Source of the DNA: Scortum barcoo | Lineage: Eukaryota; Chordata; Actinopteri; Centrarchiformes; Terapontidae | Assembly (NCBI GenBank): GCA_023238725.1 | Contig: CM041535.1 | Location: 1 to 64,000 of the forward strand | DNA: 64,000 nt | Reading direction: 5' to 3' | Part shown: positions 1 through 11,380 of the stretch, piece after piece | Layout: every line of letters starts with the position of its first letter | Numbering within the stretch: position 1 is the first letter of the stretch | Made by a program: the position numbers and the translations under genes | Notes under the pieces: model-generated | Told to the model about the DNA's origin: nothing | The model's database searches: none | The model's input: only the letters and a program-made list of their open reading frames with translations

Positions 1-967
1 AAACTTTGGCCAGGCTTGCGGTGTCGTTTGCGTGAGGGTTAGCATTAGCTCCTGTTGTCTTGTGTTAGTGTGGGTGAGCTGTCCTCCGAATTTTTTTCAT
101 TTGCAGTCAGTGCAGCGGAGCTTTCTTTGTTTGCACGCGTCTTCCCCATTCTCACAAATCTGGTATTTGACTGTGGTCTAACGGGGTAAAATAACTATTT
201 CCGTGAGGGAGCTATTACTTTAGGCTGCCATTCAAGATGATGACGTCACTGGAACCCCGGTTTTTGAATTTTTATTAAAGAAATGTATGGAAGATGTGGA
301 ATATCTGAAGATTTGTTGAATGAAAGGCTTACGCAAAACTGAACAGCTGAGTAATAAAGTTGAATGATGCCTGAAATGAATGGAAAATGTGGAATATTTA
401 AAGTTGTAACCTCGACTGCTGAATGATAAAGATGAGTGATGTGGCCAGACCATAAGTCTAAGTCATAATTTTATGTATGTTGGGCTGAAGATGTGACCAT
501 GAGAGCAGTTTCAAAAAGTAGTATTCTTCAGCTTTTGGTTGGTGCTCCTCTAGCTTGGAGGGGTCTGGAGCCAGTTTGCTTACTCCGTTTGCTTAGTCTT
601 AGTTCCTGTAAAAAAAGATCTATGTAGAGTAAACGTTGAGAGAGTGAGTTGAAGAGAGACTTTTCACAAGATTTTCACAGCCCCTTTCCACTCTAGCTGA
701 TGATGTAACCCACTCTAGTTTTGAACATTTTTGGCAAAACTTGACCTCAAACAAAGATTTAGAAAAGTTTGAATGGGACTTGAAAAGTTGAATGATATCC
801 TGAATCCCTGAAAGATGTGGAACATTTTGATGTTTGAAAGGACTGTAGCTGAAAGTATGAATATATGGTGAAGAGCTGAAAAAGTATGAAAATGTGTGAA
901 AATGTGAAGATTTTGAAGATTCCGTCCATTCATTTGAATGGGAAAAAATTCCTGAAAAAATTTCGTC
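1..967. other. Unidentified noncoding repeat-like DNA
   Basis: I see no credible gene here. The stretch is A/T-rich and reuses short motifs such as GAAGATGTGGAA and GTTGAATGAT (near 292, 358 and 788), which suggests a decayed nonautonomous transposon, but no terminal repeats were found. A palindrome CCATTCATTTGAATGG lies at 926-941. The open frames on the minus strand are low-complexity shadows. It abuts an inverted L2 fragment at about 968. Confidence 0.4.
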
Positions 968-1535
968 CAGTGTGTCTCGAGGAACATGAATGTTAGAATG
1001 ACTTCGGTGGAGTGGATTCATTTAGGCTAACAAATTCTTCCTGACCTAGCTAGGTCTCAGTAAGGCAGAATAGATCTATATCAGAGTCTGATATCAAATC
1101 ATTTATCAGAACAGCCTTAGAGGCCAGAGATCTGATGTTTGAAGAGGCCACACTAATTTTATGCTGCTGCTGAGTTGCTACAACAGTTGTGTTGAATTTT
1201 TATTAGATTTTTCTAAATAACTCCCCTTGTTGGTTTTAAGAGTTTAAATGGTCCCTGGGCAGACACAGTTTCTATTCTATATTGGGTGTGCAAGCTGCTC
1301 TAATGGAGGCGCAGAGAAGCGTGTAAGACTGCAACTCTGCTTACTGGTCGCAACTTCTGGTATGTCATGAATTAGGACTAATAAAACTTTCTATATTTCT
1401 AGGCAGGTACAGCTGCTCCAGCCAAAGTGGGATGGATACCATCTCTCCTAATCAGGCCAGATCTCCCCCAAAAAGGCTGCAAATTATTAATAAAGCCCAC
1501 GCCGTTTGCGGACTTCGGACACCACCTCGTTAACC
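968..1535 (-). mobile_element. L2 LINE, 5' end fragment
   Basis: This segment is the reverse complement of the 5' part of the L2 element on the plus strand at about 15590-16165: 5' UTR, then the start of the endonuclease region (the FCLTETWL stretch is recognisable). Identity is high but has small indels. Only the 5' end is present, which is unusual because target-primed LINEs normally lose the 5' end, so a later rearrangement or deletion must have removed the 3' part. Its 5' end meets the anonymous tandem unit at about 1535 with a short shared sequence (AACCATGATG). Confidence 0.8.
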
Positions 1536-1584
1536 ATGATGAGCGTGTGTGGTGAGTTTGACAAATGATATGCCTATTTCTCCC
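1536..1584. repeat. Anonymous 1.75-kb tandem unit, copy 1 (left piece)
   Basis: The piece beginning CATGATGAGCGTGTGTGG matches the same position in the sister units at about 13358 and 15117. It is separated from the rest of copy 1 (from 5017) by the Rex3-like LINE. Noncoding. Confidence 0.75.
1570..1584. repeat. Target-site duplication, left copy (RTE LINE)
   Basis: The sequence ATGCCTATTTCTCCC is repeated as ATGCCTTATTTCTCCC at 5001-5016, directly after the GATG tail. The sister unit at about 13391-13407 carries the uninterrupted site (TATGCCTTTTTCTCCC followed by TTCACACAAACACC), so the boundary is confirmed by an empty-site paralog. Confidence 0.85.
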
Positions 1585-2029
1585 CTCCTTGAACCGCCAC
1601 CTTACACTGTGGTGGAGGGGTTTGTGTGCCCGAATGATCCTAGGAGCTATGTTGTCGGGGGCATTACGCCCCTGGTAGGGTCTCCCATGGCAAACAGGTC
1701 CTAGGTGATTGACGGGCCAGACTAAGAGCGGTTCACAAGCCCATCATGAAAGAAGAATATCAAGGACCGTTACGTCACGCCCGGATTGGCGTTACCGGGG
1801 CCCCCACCCTGGAGCCAGGCCTGGGGTTGGGGCTCTGCAGGCGGCGCCTGGTGGCGGGTCTTTGCCCACGGGACCCGGCCGGGCTCAGCCCGAAATGGCG
1901 TGAGCCCGCCTTCCAGTAGGCTCACCACCACGCAGGAAGGTCCATGAGGGGCCGGTGCAATGTGGTTTGGGTAGCAGTCGTGGCAGGGGGCCTCGACGAC
2001 CCAATCCCTGGACCAAAACTCTGGCAATA

Positions 2030-2770
2030 GGGACATGGAATGTCACCTCGCTGGGGGGGAAGGAGCCTGAAGCTCGTGCGGGAGGTTGAGAGGTACCGGC
2101 TAGAGATAGTCGGGCTCACCTCCACGCATAGCTTGGGCTCTGGAACCCAGCTCCTTGAGAGGGGCTGGACCCTCCACTACTCTGGAGTTGCCCAGGGTGA
2201 GCGGCGGCGAGCTGGTGTGGGCTTGCTTATAGCTCCCAGCTCAGCCGCCATGTGTTGGAGTTCACCCCGGTGAACGAGAGGGTCGCTTCCCTGCGCCTTC
2301 GGGTTGGGGATAGGTCTCTTGCTGTTGTTTGTGCCTACGGGCCGAACAGAACAGCAGTACAGAGTACCCGGCCTTCTTGGAGTCCCTGGGAGGGGTACTT
2401 GATAGATAGTGCTCCGGCTGGGGACTCCATGTGTTCTACTGGGGGACTTCAACGCTCATGTGGGTAGCGTACAACAGTGATACCTGGAGGGGCGTGATCG
2501 GGAGGAACGGCCTCCCCGATCTGAACCCGAGCGGTGTTCTGTTATTGGACTTCTGTGCTAGTCACAGTTTGTCCATAACGAACACCATGTTCAAACATAA
2601 GGGTGTCCATCAGTGCACGTGGCACCAGGACACCCTAGGCCGGAGGTCGATGATTGACTTTGTTGTCGTTTCATCTGATCTCCGGCCGTATACGTCTTGG
2701 ACACTTCGGGTAAAGAGAGGGGCTGAGCTGTCAACCGATCACCACCTGGTGGTGAGTTGGATCCCGCTGG
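2030..2770 (+). pseudogene. RTE endonuclease domain (broken)
   Basis: The frame-shifted reading contains typical AP-endonuclease-like LINE motifs: a TWNVTSL-like start near 2033, a GDFNAHVG-like stretch near 2442-2465, and the final STDHHLV block near 2735. In the family this nuclease nicks target DNA to prime reverse transcription. Several frame changes break it (for example near 2270 and 2460), so no intact protein can be made. It is followed directly by the reverse-transcriptase part. Confidence 0.8.
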
Positions 2771-3419
2771 CAGAGGAGGAAGTTGGACAGACCTGGCAGA
2801 CCCAAACGTATTGTGAGGGTCTGTTGGGAACGTCTGGCCGAGCCCTCTGTCAGGGAGGTCTTCAACTCCCACCTCCGGAAGAGCTTCTCACAGATTCCGA
2901 GGGAGGCTGGGGACATTGAGTCCGAGTGGACCATGTTCTCTGCCTCCATTGTCGACGCGGCAGTTCGAAGTTGTGGACGCAAGGTCTCTGGTGCCTGTCG
3001 TGGTGGCAATCCCCGAACCCGGTGGTGGACACCGGAAGTAAGGGATGCCGTCAGGCTGAAGAAGGAGTCCTATCGGACCATGTTGGCCTGTGGGACTCCT
3101 GACGCAGTTGACAGGTACCGGCAGGCCAAGCAAGCCGCAGCCCAGGCGGTCCTGGAGGCAAAAACTCGGGTCTGGGAGGAGTTCGGTGAGGCCATGCCAT
3201 GGAGGAGGACTATCGGTCGGCCTCGAAGAGATTCTGGCAAACCGTCCGGCGCCTCAGAAGGGGGAAGCAGTACTCTGCCAACACTGTTTACAGTGCGGGT
3301 GGGGAGCTGTTGACCTCAACTGAGGACATTGTCGGACGGTGGAAGAAATACTTCGAGGATCTCCTCAATCCCACCGACTTGCCTTCCAGTGAGGAAGCAG
3401 GAGGCTGGGGACTCTGAGG

Positions 3420-4870
3420 TGGACTCGTCCATCACCCAAGCCGAAGTCACTGAGGTAGTTCGCAAGCTCCTTGGTGGCAAGGCGCCTGGGGGTGGATGAG
3501 ATCCGCCCTGAGTACCTCAAGTCTCTGGATGTTGTGGGGCTGTCTTGGCTGACACGCCTCTGCAACATTGCATGGAGGTTGGGGACAGTACCTCTGGAGT
3601 GGCAAACCTGGGGTGGTGGTCCCTCTTTTTAAAAAAGGGGGACCGGAGAGTGTGTTCCAACTACAGAGGGATCACACTTCTCAGCCTCCCGGGAAGGTCT
3701 ACGCCAGGGTACTGGAGAGGAGAATTCGGCCTATAGTCGAACCCTTGGATTCAGGAGGAACAATGCGGTTTTCGTCCTGGTCGTGGAACAGTGGACCAGC
3801 TCTATACCCTCCACAGGGTGCTTGGAGGGTTTATGGGAGTTTGCCCAACCAGTCCACATGTGCTTTGTGGATCTGGAGAAGGCATTCGACCGTGTCCCTC
3901 GTGGTATTCTGTGGGGAGTGCTCCATGAGTATGGGGTCCGGGGGCCTTTGCTAAGGGCTGTTCGGTCTCTGTACGACCGGAGCAGGAGCTTGGTTCACAT
4001 TGCCGGCAGTAAGTCAGACCTGTTTCCAGTACATGTTGGACTCCGGCAGGGCTGCCCTTTGTCACCGGTCCTGTTCATAATCTTTATGGACAGGATTTCT
4101 AAGGCGTAGCCAGGGGCCGGAGGGAGTCCGGTTTGGGAACCACAGGATTTCATCTCTGCTTTTTGCAGATGATGTTGTCCTGTTGGCTTCTTCAAGCCAG
4201 GACCTTCAGCATGTGCTGGAGCGGTTTGCAGCCGAGTGTGAAGCGGCTGGGATGAGAATCAGCACCTCCAAATCCGAGGCCATGGTTCTCGACCGGAAAA
4301 GGGGGTGGCGTGCCCTCTCCGGGTGGGTGGAGAGGTCCTGCCTCAAGTGGAGGAGTTCAAGTATCTCGGGGTCTTGTTCACGAGTGAGGGAAAGATGGAG
4401 CGTGAGATTGACAGGCGGATTGGTGCAGCGTCCGCAGTTATGCGGTCGGTGTACCGGACCGTCGTGGTGAAGAAGGAGCTGAGTCGAAAGGCGAAGCTCT
4501 CGATTTACCGGATCAATCTACGTTCCCACCACCTCACCTATGGTCATGAACTTTGGGTAATGACCGAAAAAAGGACAAGATCATGCGGATACAAGCGGCC
4601 GGCAAAATGAGTTTCCTCCCAGGGTGGCTGGGCGCTCCCTTAGAGATAGGGTGAGAAGCTCAGTCACTCGGGAGGAGCTCGGAGTAGAAAGCCGCTGCTC
4701 CTTCGCATCGAGAGAGAGTCAGCTGAGGTGGCTTGGGCATCTATTTGGATGCCCCCTGGGGCGCCTCCCTAGGGAGGTGTTCCAGGCGTGTCCCACCGGG
4801 AGAAGGCCCGTGGAAGACCCAGGACACGCTGGAGAGACTATGTCTCTCAGCGGCTGGCCTGGGAACGCCT
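3420..4870 (+). pseudogene. RTE reverse transcriptase and C-terminal region (broken)
   Basis: Reverse-transcriptase blocks in order are: PLFKKGD (about 3626), the finger block with NYRGITLLS (about 3657), VDLEKAFDRVPR (about 3868), LRQGCPLSPVLF (about 4044), and the catalytic FADDVVLL block (about 4163). The C-terminal part with RWLGHLF is near 4730. Frames change repeatedly, and a stop interrupts the catalytic core at about 4110. RTE-clade elements use this enzyme for target-primed reverse transcription. It is a dead copy. Confidence 0.85.
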
Positions 4871-5000
4871 AGTTGGGATCCCCCGGAAGAGCTGGAGGAA
4901 GTGTCTGGGGTGAGGGAAGTCTGGGCATCTCTGCTCAGACTGCTGCCTCCGCGACCCGGTCCCGGACCAAGCGGATGAAAATGGATGGATGGATGGATGG

Positions 5001-5016
5001 ATGCCTTATTTCTCCC
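5001..5016. repeat. Target-site duplication, right copy (RTE LINE)
   Basis: ATGCCTTATTTCTCCC matches the left duplication at 1570-1584 with one inserted T. The host unit then resumes with TTCACACAAACACC, as at 13408. Confidence 0.85.
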
Positions 5017-6383
5017 TTCACACAAACACCCCTGAAAACACTTGTCACATCTTAAATACAAAAGATATGACGTCATTGTCTTAATGAAGGCTGTAGCTAG
5101 AGCAGCACAAATAAAGAAAGAAACCTAAACTTTTCATTGCTTGAAATCAGAAAAAAATGCCATTTATCAGTAAATTGGTTAAGATGCAATGTTGTGCAAC
5201 GCAGGACGACATGAATAAATCATCTGGACCCTTTCACAACATTGTTTCTTTCCACATTGCTGCTGTGATAAGGATAGAAATGACAGAGGAAGCAGTCATA
5301 TACTTTCTGCACATCCTGGGAAATTTGGTCTCCTGCGCATTTGCCAGTTCCAGGTAGTATGCTAAACCAAATTGCATTCTAATTTGGCTTTGTTTATATT
5401 GCAAAAACTTTCGTGATATCAACGTTATCAAGCAAAAATAGGTCAAAAATGCTTGAAAAACGTTGAATTGTGCAGGTCTGCGAAACTAAGTTCCCCCCAA
5501 AACAAAGCTGTGATGTAGAATGAATGCAGTGTCATACCAGTTCTTCTTTGCTGTGGGCAGGGAAGCTGCTGGTACTGCCCAGTGCTGGATGCTGATATCC
5601 CTGCCAAAAACACACAGTAGAAATGCACAAGGCAGCCAAAATGTATGCAAAGGATAGTACAGTAGCTTCCTATGTGAGGATATGTTTGCCTTCAATCTTG
5701 CAGAAAATCTTCCAGACCTATAGTATGTGGTTCTTTAGAATTGTATGTATTACTCTGAGTCAAGAATGAAATTAGTGCGATGAAAGTAACACAGACTGTC
5801 CCAAATTGCATTGTCTCATACTTCATCAAAACCAACATCAACAAGATAATATAAAAATACTAGAACTACATCACCAATTATATAAAGGGAAAATGCAAAA
5901 CAAGTTCAAACATAATCAAACTATTATAGTTAGAGACAATACAACAGTCTATTTATCTAAAAGTAGAATGGATTACTATAAACATCTTTAATTGTGACAT
6001 ACCATTCCATGCATGCTGTGAGGGCCTTAGAATGTTGTGGTGGCATCCAAGAGATCTTAGTTTTGACAACTGAAATGCAGACATTTTAATATGATTAGAT
6101 AACAAGTCTTCTGCTGAAGGCAAGATCCTCACAAGAACATTCAGCAAAACCCCATGGCTTGACTGACTGCTGCTGGCATTACTAGGGTCAGAAGGCTGTA
6201 AGTCATATAGATAGTTGTTATCCAAAGAGACTAAAGGAAAAGCAGCAAAGGCAAGATTCAAACATGGGCCTCCTGCAAATTGTGTGGAAATAGCATTAAA
6301 ATTGATATTTGTCTTGACTTAGAAAGCATTCACTATTTGTCAGCTGCATTTGTTGTTCCAGTATTTTGCAATTCCTATCTTTT
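5017..6383. repeat. Anonymous tandem unit, copy 1 (main body)
   Basis: This noncoding sequence aligns to 13408-14220 and then to 12545-13216. Relative to the sister copies it lacks about 130 bp at 5880 (after CACCAATTAT). It ends at GCAATTCC, where the 3' tail of a minus-strand L2 begins. I recognise no gene family, splice pattern or RNA fold in it; small open frames here are not conserved between copies. Confidence 0.7.
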
Positions 6384-8662
6384 TCAATTCAAATTCAAAT
6401 TTATTTATTTAAAGCCCAAAATCACAAACACCATTTGCCTCAGAGGGCTTTTTACATTCTGTACAGCTGTGACACCCTCTTTCCTTAGACCCTCAAACCG
6501 GGTCAGGAAAAACTTCAAAAAACCACCCTTTATGGGAAAAAGAAGAAACCTGAGGAAGAGCCACAGATGAGGGATCCCCTCTCCCTGGGACGGACAGACG
6601 TGCAATAGATGCCACATCTACAGAGAACATCATCATCAGTCAGTATGAAGTTAGACATGGGTCGTGATAAACTGTAGCTATACTAAGTTCATGGGTTTAG
6701 TCCGATGTGTGAAGATATCACAGGTAATGGAAAAGGAGTCCATGAGTCCAGGTGCATCTCTAGATGTCCTCATATGGAGCTCTGAGCCACTCGACCTTCT
6801 CTCCACAACACAGACACAGTGAACCTCAGCCAGGTGGACCACAACCAGAATCAGTGAGGAACCTGCAACACTGGAGAGAACAAGGGAGGACCGGGGCTCT
6901 GGCAGTAACATGCACTTTACAGGACGTAAGAGTATTAACATTTACCACTTTAACCACCTTAATCAGTTTAACCAGTTTATAAGGCTGACTCCAGTTTGCA
7001 CTACTACCATATCAATTTGCACTGTCTGTGATTTTGCCATGTCTTTGTTTGGTTGTAATCAATATGCTTATTTTGTTGTAAATTAAGCACCAAAGGTTTG
7101 AGAGAAACTTTCAATCCTCAGCATGTCCTGCACATGCTGCCAAATTGAACAAAAATGCTTGGACTTTGGACTTTGGCTTTGAAATAAGAGTAGAGGAAGC
7201 AGAGAAAGAGGAAGCAGAGAGACAGAGGAAGAGGGAGAGGTGCCCGGTGCATCATGGGAGACCCCCGGCAGTTCTAAGCCTATAGCAGCATAACTAAGGG
7301 CGAGCCTGTGCCCACCCTAACTATAAGCTTTATCAAAAAGGAAGGTTTTAAGTCTATTATTAAACACCGACACTGTGTCTGCCTCTCGGACCCAGACTGG
7401 GAAGCTGGTTCCAAAGAACAGGGGCCTGATAGCTGAAGGCTCTGCCCCTCTAGACTACTTCTGGAAACCATGGAAACTACAAGTAAGACTGTGTTTTGGG
7501 AGGGCAGCACTCTAGTCAGTTGATAAGGAGTTATCAATTCATTAAGATATATGATAGTGCCAGACCATGTAGAGCCTTATATGTGAGGAGTGGGGTTTTT
7601 TAATTTTATTCTAAATTTTACAGGGAGCCAATGCAGAGAAGCCAAAGTACTGGAGTAATATGGTCTCTTTTCCTGGTTCTAGTAAGCACCCGATGCAGCG
7701 GCATTCTGGACCAGCTGTAAAGTCCTTTAACAACTTGTTTGGGCAGCCTGATAAAAGTGAATTATAATAATCCAGCCTGGAAGAGACAAATGCATGGACT
7801 AATTTTTTGGCATCGCTTTGGGACAGTGCCTAATTTTTGCGATGTTCTGCAGGTGGTAAAAGGCAGACCTTGAAATATGCTTAATATGGTGTCGAAGGAC
7901 ATATCCTGATCAAATAAAACACAGAGGTTAATTACAGTGGTGCTGGAGGCCCGAGTTAATGCCATCCAGCAAGGCTATCTTAGGAGAAAACGTGTTCCTC
8001 AGGTGTTTCGGACCTAATAGGATCACTTCAGTTTTATCTGAGTTCAACAGCAGGAAATTTCTTGTCATCCAAGCCTTTATATCTTTAAGGCAGGCCTGGA
8101 GTTTCAGGATTCATTGTTAATATGGACAAACTGAGACCGATCTAGTAAGTATGATCTGAACCAGTTTAATACAGACCCTTTAATGCCAAGCAGTTTTTCC
8201 ATTCTCAGCAACAGAATGTGATGCTCAGCTGTATCAAAGGCAGCACTGAGGTCTAACAGGACAAGTACAGACAGAAGCCCTTCTATCTGATGCTGTCAAC
8301 AGGTCATTAGTGACTTTCACAAGTGCTGTTTCAGTGCTATGGTGAGCTCTAAATCCTGATTGAAAGACTATTACTGTGGAGATAATTACATAACTGGCTG
8401 GCAACGGCTTTCTCTAGGATCTTAGACAAAAAGGGAGGATTGGATATTGGTCTGTAATTGGCTAACATCTGCATCAGTGTAGTGCAGTGTAGGTTTTTTG
8501 ATCAATGGTTTAATTACAGCTACTTTAAAAGACTTGGGTACAAAGCCTGACACCAGAGACAGATTAATAATATGCAGCAGCGATGTGCCAATAAATGGAA
8601 AAACTCTGGACCAGCTGTAGAGTCTTTAACAACTTGTTCAGGCAGCCTGATAAAAGTGAAAG
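6384..8662 (-). mobile_element. L2 LINE, 3' half, rearranged
   Basis: Read on the minus strand this is an L2 copy: 3' tail at 6384-6620 (AGGGATCCC...GTGACACCCTCT, ending in the AATAAATAAATTTGAATTTG-type tail), 3' UTR to about 7300, and the C-terminal part of ORF2 from 7312 up to about 8596. The segment 8600-8662 repeats an ORF2 block already present at 7705-7765, so a local rearrangement has occurred. Internal deletions are present (for example near 8105-8130). It interrupts the tandem unit at 6383. Confidence 0.85.
7312..8596 (-). pseudogene. L2 ORF2 C-terminal remnant
   Basis: The reverse-complement reading matches residues of the plus-strand L2 at 17400-18908, including the LNSDKTEVI-like block (near 8030), the LVQNAAARVLT-like block (near 7690) and the terminal FDKAYS (about 7312). 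The catalytic YADD region is partly deleted and stops are frequent. It is a dead reverse-transcriptase fragment. Confidence 0.75.
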
Positions 8663-8749
8663 TGAAGTTAAAGTTATCTCGATGACTCCCCCCGCCTCGT
8701 CCGCCGACTGAGCGGTTTGGAATAGGGAGTCAAAGGCAATGCACGGGCC

Positions 8750-9505
8750 GGCTGATTTGCTTTGAATCCGAGTTTCAATTTTCATTTCCATAACTGGATT
8801 GTATCTGGTATTTAAATCTTGAATATTAAAGCTGATTTGTTTTGAATCCGAGTTTCAATTTTCATTTCCATAACTGGATTTTATCTGGTTTTAATAGTTG
8901 ACATTGCAAAACCACAAAATTACGACACTTTAAAATCTTCTTTTGCATACTACTACCTCAAGAGATATTGGCAGTTGTATGTTTGTCATATGTTGTATAT
9001 GACTTTGTACATTGTCATACCTCTATTTTCATTGCAGTTAATCCTATTTATTCTGTTTATTCTGTTTATTTATATTTATCCACTAGCTCATTTTTGCACT
9101 AGCTCATTTTGCACTTGCTCATTTTTGCTTATTCTATCTTGTTTATTTTGTACTATTCTTCTACTTTTTTTATACTTATTCTACTTTTTATACTTATTCT
9201 ACTTCTTATATCCTTTACTTATTGGGCTTGCACCGGGACCAAGGTAGCTAATCCATCCATCCCATGTTTATCTTGTGTTGGAATGACAATAAACAATCCT
9301 TGCATCCTTGAATCCTTGAATATTAAAGCTGATTTGCTTTGATTTCGAGTTTTGATTTTCATTTCCATAACTGGATTTTATCAGGTTTTTAAGTCTTTAG
9401 TGTTAAAGCTGATTTGCTTTGAATTTGAGTTTTGATTTTCATTTCCATAATTGGATTTTATCCGGCTTTAATTCTTGAAAATTGATTTGCTTTGAATCTG
9501 TGTTT
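8750..9505. repeat. 80-bp minisatellite, split by a LINE tail
   Basis: A unit containing GCTGATTTGCTTTGAATCCG, TTTTCATTTCCATAACTGG and TATCTGG starts at 8751, 8831, 9328, 9408 and, partially, 9484. The spacing is 80 bp within each side. The middle (about 8905-9315) is an inserted LINE tail. Noncoding. Confidence 0.8.
8905..9315 (+). mobile_element. Rex1-type LINE, 3' UTR fragment
   Basis: Pyrimidine-rich sequence with repeated TTTATACTTATTC is followed by GGGCTTGCACCGGGACCAAGG and GGAATGACAATAAACAATCCTTG, ending in short CCTTGAAT repeats. This is the 3' end style of fish Rex1-clade LINEs. It carries no coding sequence. It sits inside the 80-bp minisatellite, so it inserted after that array formed. 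Confidence 0.6.
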
Positions 9506-9912
9506 TAAGTTGTATTCCCACTGCAAGTCTCAATGCAATCCCAGACATGAGAGACAAAATGCTGGACCACATGCTGGTCAGTGTTTTTTTGTCTTACAAT
9601 ATTGTCTTTGTGACATGTGAACCATACATGTATGGTCAGCCTCGTTTCTCCCACATATCTTTTCCCACATTGTTTGCAGGACATCATATAAATACAATTT
9701 TTAGAAGAAATATTTCCATATGTTGCAGTTTTAAACACCTTTTGTTTGTGTAAGTCATAACATCTTTGTTGTTTAAAATAACTGCTCTGTGGGCCAGCTG
9801 TCTGATCTGCCCATGGTTTGACCTTTGACCTGACCAGGTAATCTTTAAGGTTTTTGTTTTTCCTAAATGCAGCAATTATCCATAGGTCATTATGGGGTTG
9901 CATTGATCTCAT
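9505..9912 (-). pseudogene. PLE GIY-YIG endonuclease domain
   Basis: The open stretch includes a YLVRSK-like lead-in, a cysteine pair (SCKQCGKRYVGET), and a downstream H/N-rich segment ending in VQHFVSH. The IYMMSCKQC...YVGET arrangement is the GIY-YIG core with the preceding cysteines typical of Penelope-like elements, where it cuts target DNA. The first motif is IYM instead of GIY, as is common in this family. The frame is open for 135 codons but is disconnected from the RT frame. Confidence 0.75.
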
Positions 9913-9950
9913 GGCGGCCTCTAAGTTGTTTTTGATTTGTCTGACCAGTT

Positions 9951-10990
9951 TTACTGTATATGGTGAGTAGGTGGTGACCCCCTACTGGACAAAGTTGAGA
10001 ACAGCACTTTAGTGGCCTGTTTAAAGCCCTCTGTTTGTGTGCATATTCTGTGGAACCGTAATAGTTGTGATTTTATTAATCCTGCAAATGTATGTTTTGG
10101 GTGATGACTATTTTTGTTTAAGATTGCATGTGTATCAGTGTCTTTGAAATAAACCTTAATGTTCAATTGGTTGTGTAGTGTGAATTTGGGTCCTTTGAAT
10201 GTGGTTGTGTCCAGGAAATTAATGGAATTATGATCAATTGTGGATTTTAGTTTTATAGAGGGATTGTGATTGTTTAAGGTGTCCATAAATGCCGCAAAAT
10301 CTTCAACAGAATAAGTCCAAACATCCCAGATGTCATCAAGGTACCGATAATATTGCAGGGGCTTTTTGTCACTTTTTCCCAACGCAGCAGTCTCCCATGA
10401 AGCCATAAAAATGTCTGCATATGCAGGAGGCAAATTTTTTGCCTATGGCTGTGCCTTTTATTTGTAGGAAATATTTTCCATCAAATTCAAAATCAATCTG
10501 GGTCAAACTGATCTCCAATAGTTTTAATAACTCTTTGTCTGGTCTTTTTTTATCCTGAAATTTATGGATCTTTAATGGCTTGGCTGTCCACATCAATTGT
10601 AAATAAAATAGACCCTGTGGGGATGTATAGGTTTTTTAATTTTTTCTATGAAATCATAGGTGTCCTTAATGTAACTTTTGTGTTTTTCAGCCAATGGGTT
10701 TAAATAATAATCAATAAATTCCATGCCTACCTATATGTTTCGCTGCTGCAGTCGGACACTATAGGGACGTCCTGGGGGGAATTTTAAATGGCTTACTCCA
10801 ATTAGTTGGATCCTTATGGATTTTGGGGAGTAAATAAAACCTTCTCTGCCTAGGCTCAGAGTCTCCAATTAAATAGTTTCGTTGTTTGGCATTGATGAAT
10901 TTCTTTTCATATATTTTTTTGAAAGATTTGGGTTGTGTGTTTGTGTGAATGTTTCTAAATAAATAGGTTTGTTTAATTTGGAATAATATC
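9951..10990 (-). pseudogene. PLE reverse transcriptase (broken)
   Basis: Minus-strand motifs are visible in order: LPKIHKDP-like (about 10830), PIVSDCSSETY (about 10755), a YLNPLAEKH-like block (about 10690), KRPDK and the FEFDGKYFLQIKGTA block (about 10450-10540), and the catalytic YRYLDDIWD block at about 10330-10355. The part from 10433 down to 9951 is an uninterrupted frame; upstream is split over several frames. YxDD-type catalysis as LDD fits Penelope RTs. Confidence 0.8.
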
Positions 10991-11060
10991 TTGTATCACT
11001 CAATTGTCTGTGTCCCTCATTTCTGTCTGGAAGTCTTTATTGGGCAGTTCTGGGAGGAAA

Positions 11061-11380
11061 TCATAGTTTTTTGTGATGTGATTGTTTAATACCTGCAGGT
11101 AGAGTTGGTCCTTCTGTGGGAGGGCGGTGGAAAAGTTTATTACAGGTACCAAAATTGTGGCTTCTGCAGCTGCTTGATTGTTGTGGTGCGTGTCTTCTGT
11201 TTTCTGCTGTTGAGGCCAAGGGACAGGAGTGTCTCCACCTTTGTGGTGCAGACGGCCTTACACAGGAGGGACTCTGCATGGTGAAATGTTGGATAGCTGT
11301 CAACCTGTAAGTCCTGGATCTGGAAGGGAGGAAATCTTGCAACATTACAGTCATCAATAATAAGGATTTTTTTTCTCACA
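11061..11380 (-). pseudogene. PLE-linked SGNH-like segment
   Basis: The minus-strand reading has IIDDCNVARFPPFQIQDLQV followed by SYPTFHHAESLL and a LGLNSRKQ block. The order resembles an SGNH/GDSL-type domain in which the first block would be GDSN; here it reads DDCN, so the nucleophile position is changed. It lies directly upstream of the RT, in the same orientation. Assignment to SGNH is inference from motif order only. Confidence 0.45.

Larger units (their letters stand above)
1585..5000 (+). mobile_element. RTE-clade LINE (Rex3-like), near full length
   Basis: This non-LTR retrotransposon starts at CTCCTTGAACCGCC and ends in (GATG)n followed by a target duplication. A tail made almost only of GATG repeats and a very short 3' UTR are hallmarks of fish Rex3. 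It encodes an apurinic-type endonuclease and then a reverse transcriptase, in several frames because of indels and stops. A second, internally deleted copy lies at 55836-56490. It is inactive as it stands; length is close to complete for the family. Confidence 0.9.

Noticed and set aside
5157..5357. Short open frames in the tandem unit
   Set aside because: Not conserved in frame between sister copies, so probably not coding.
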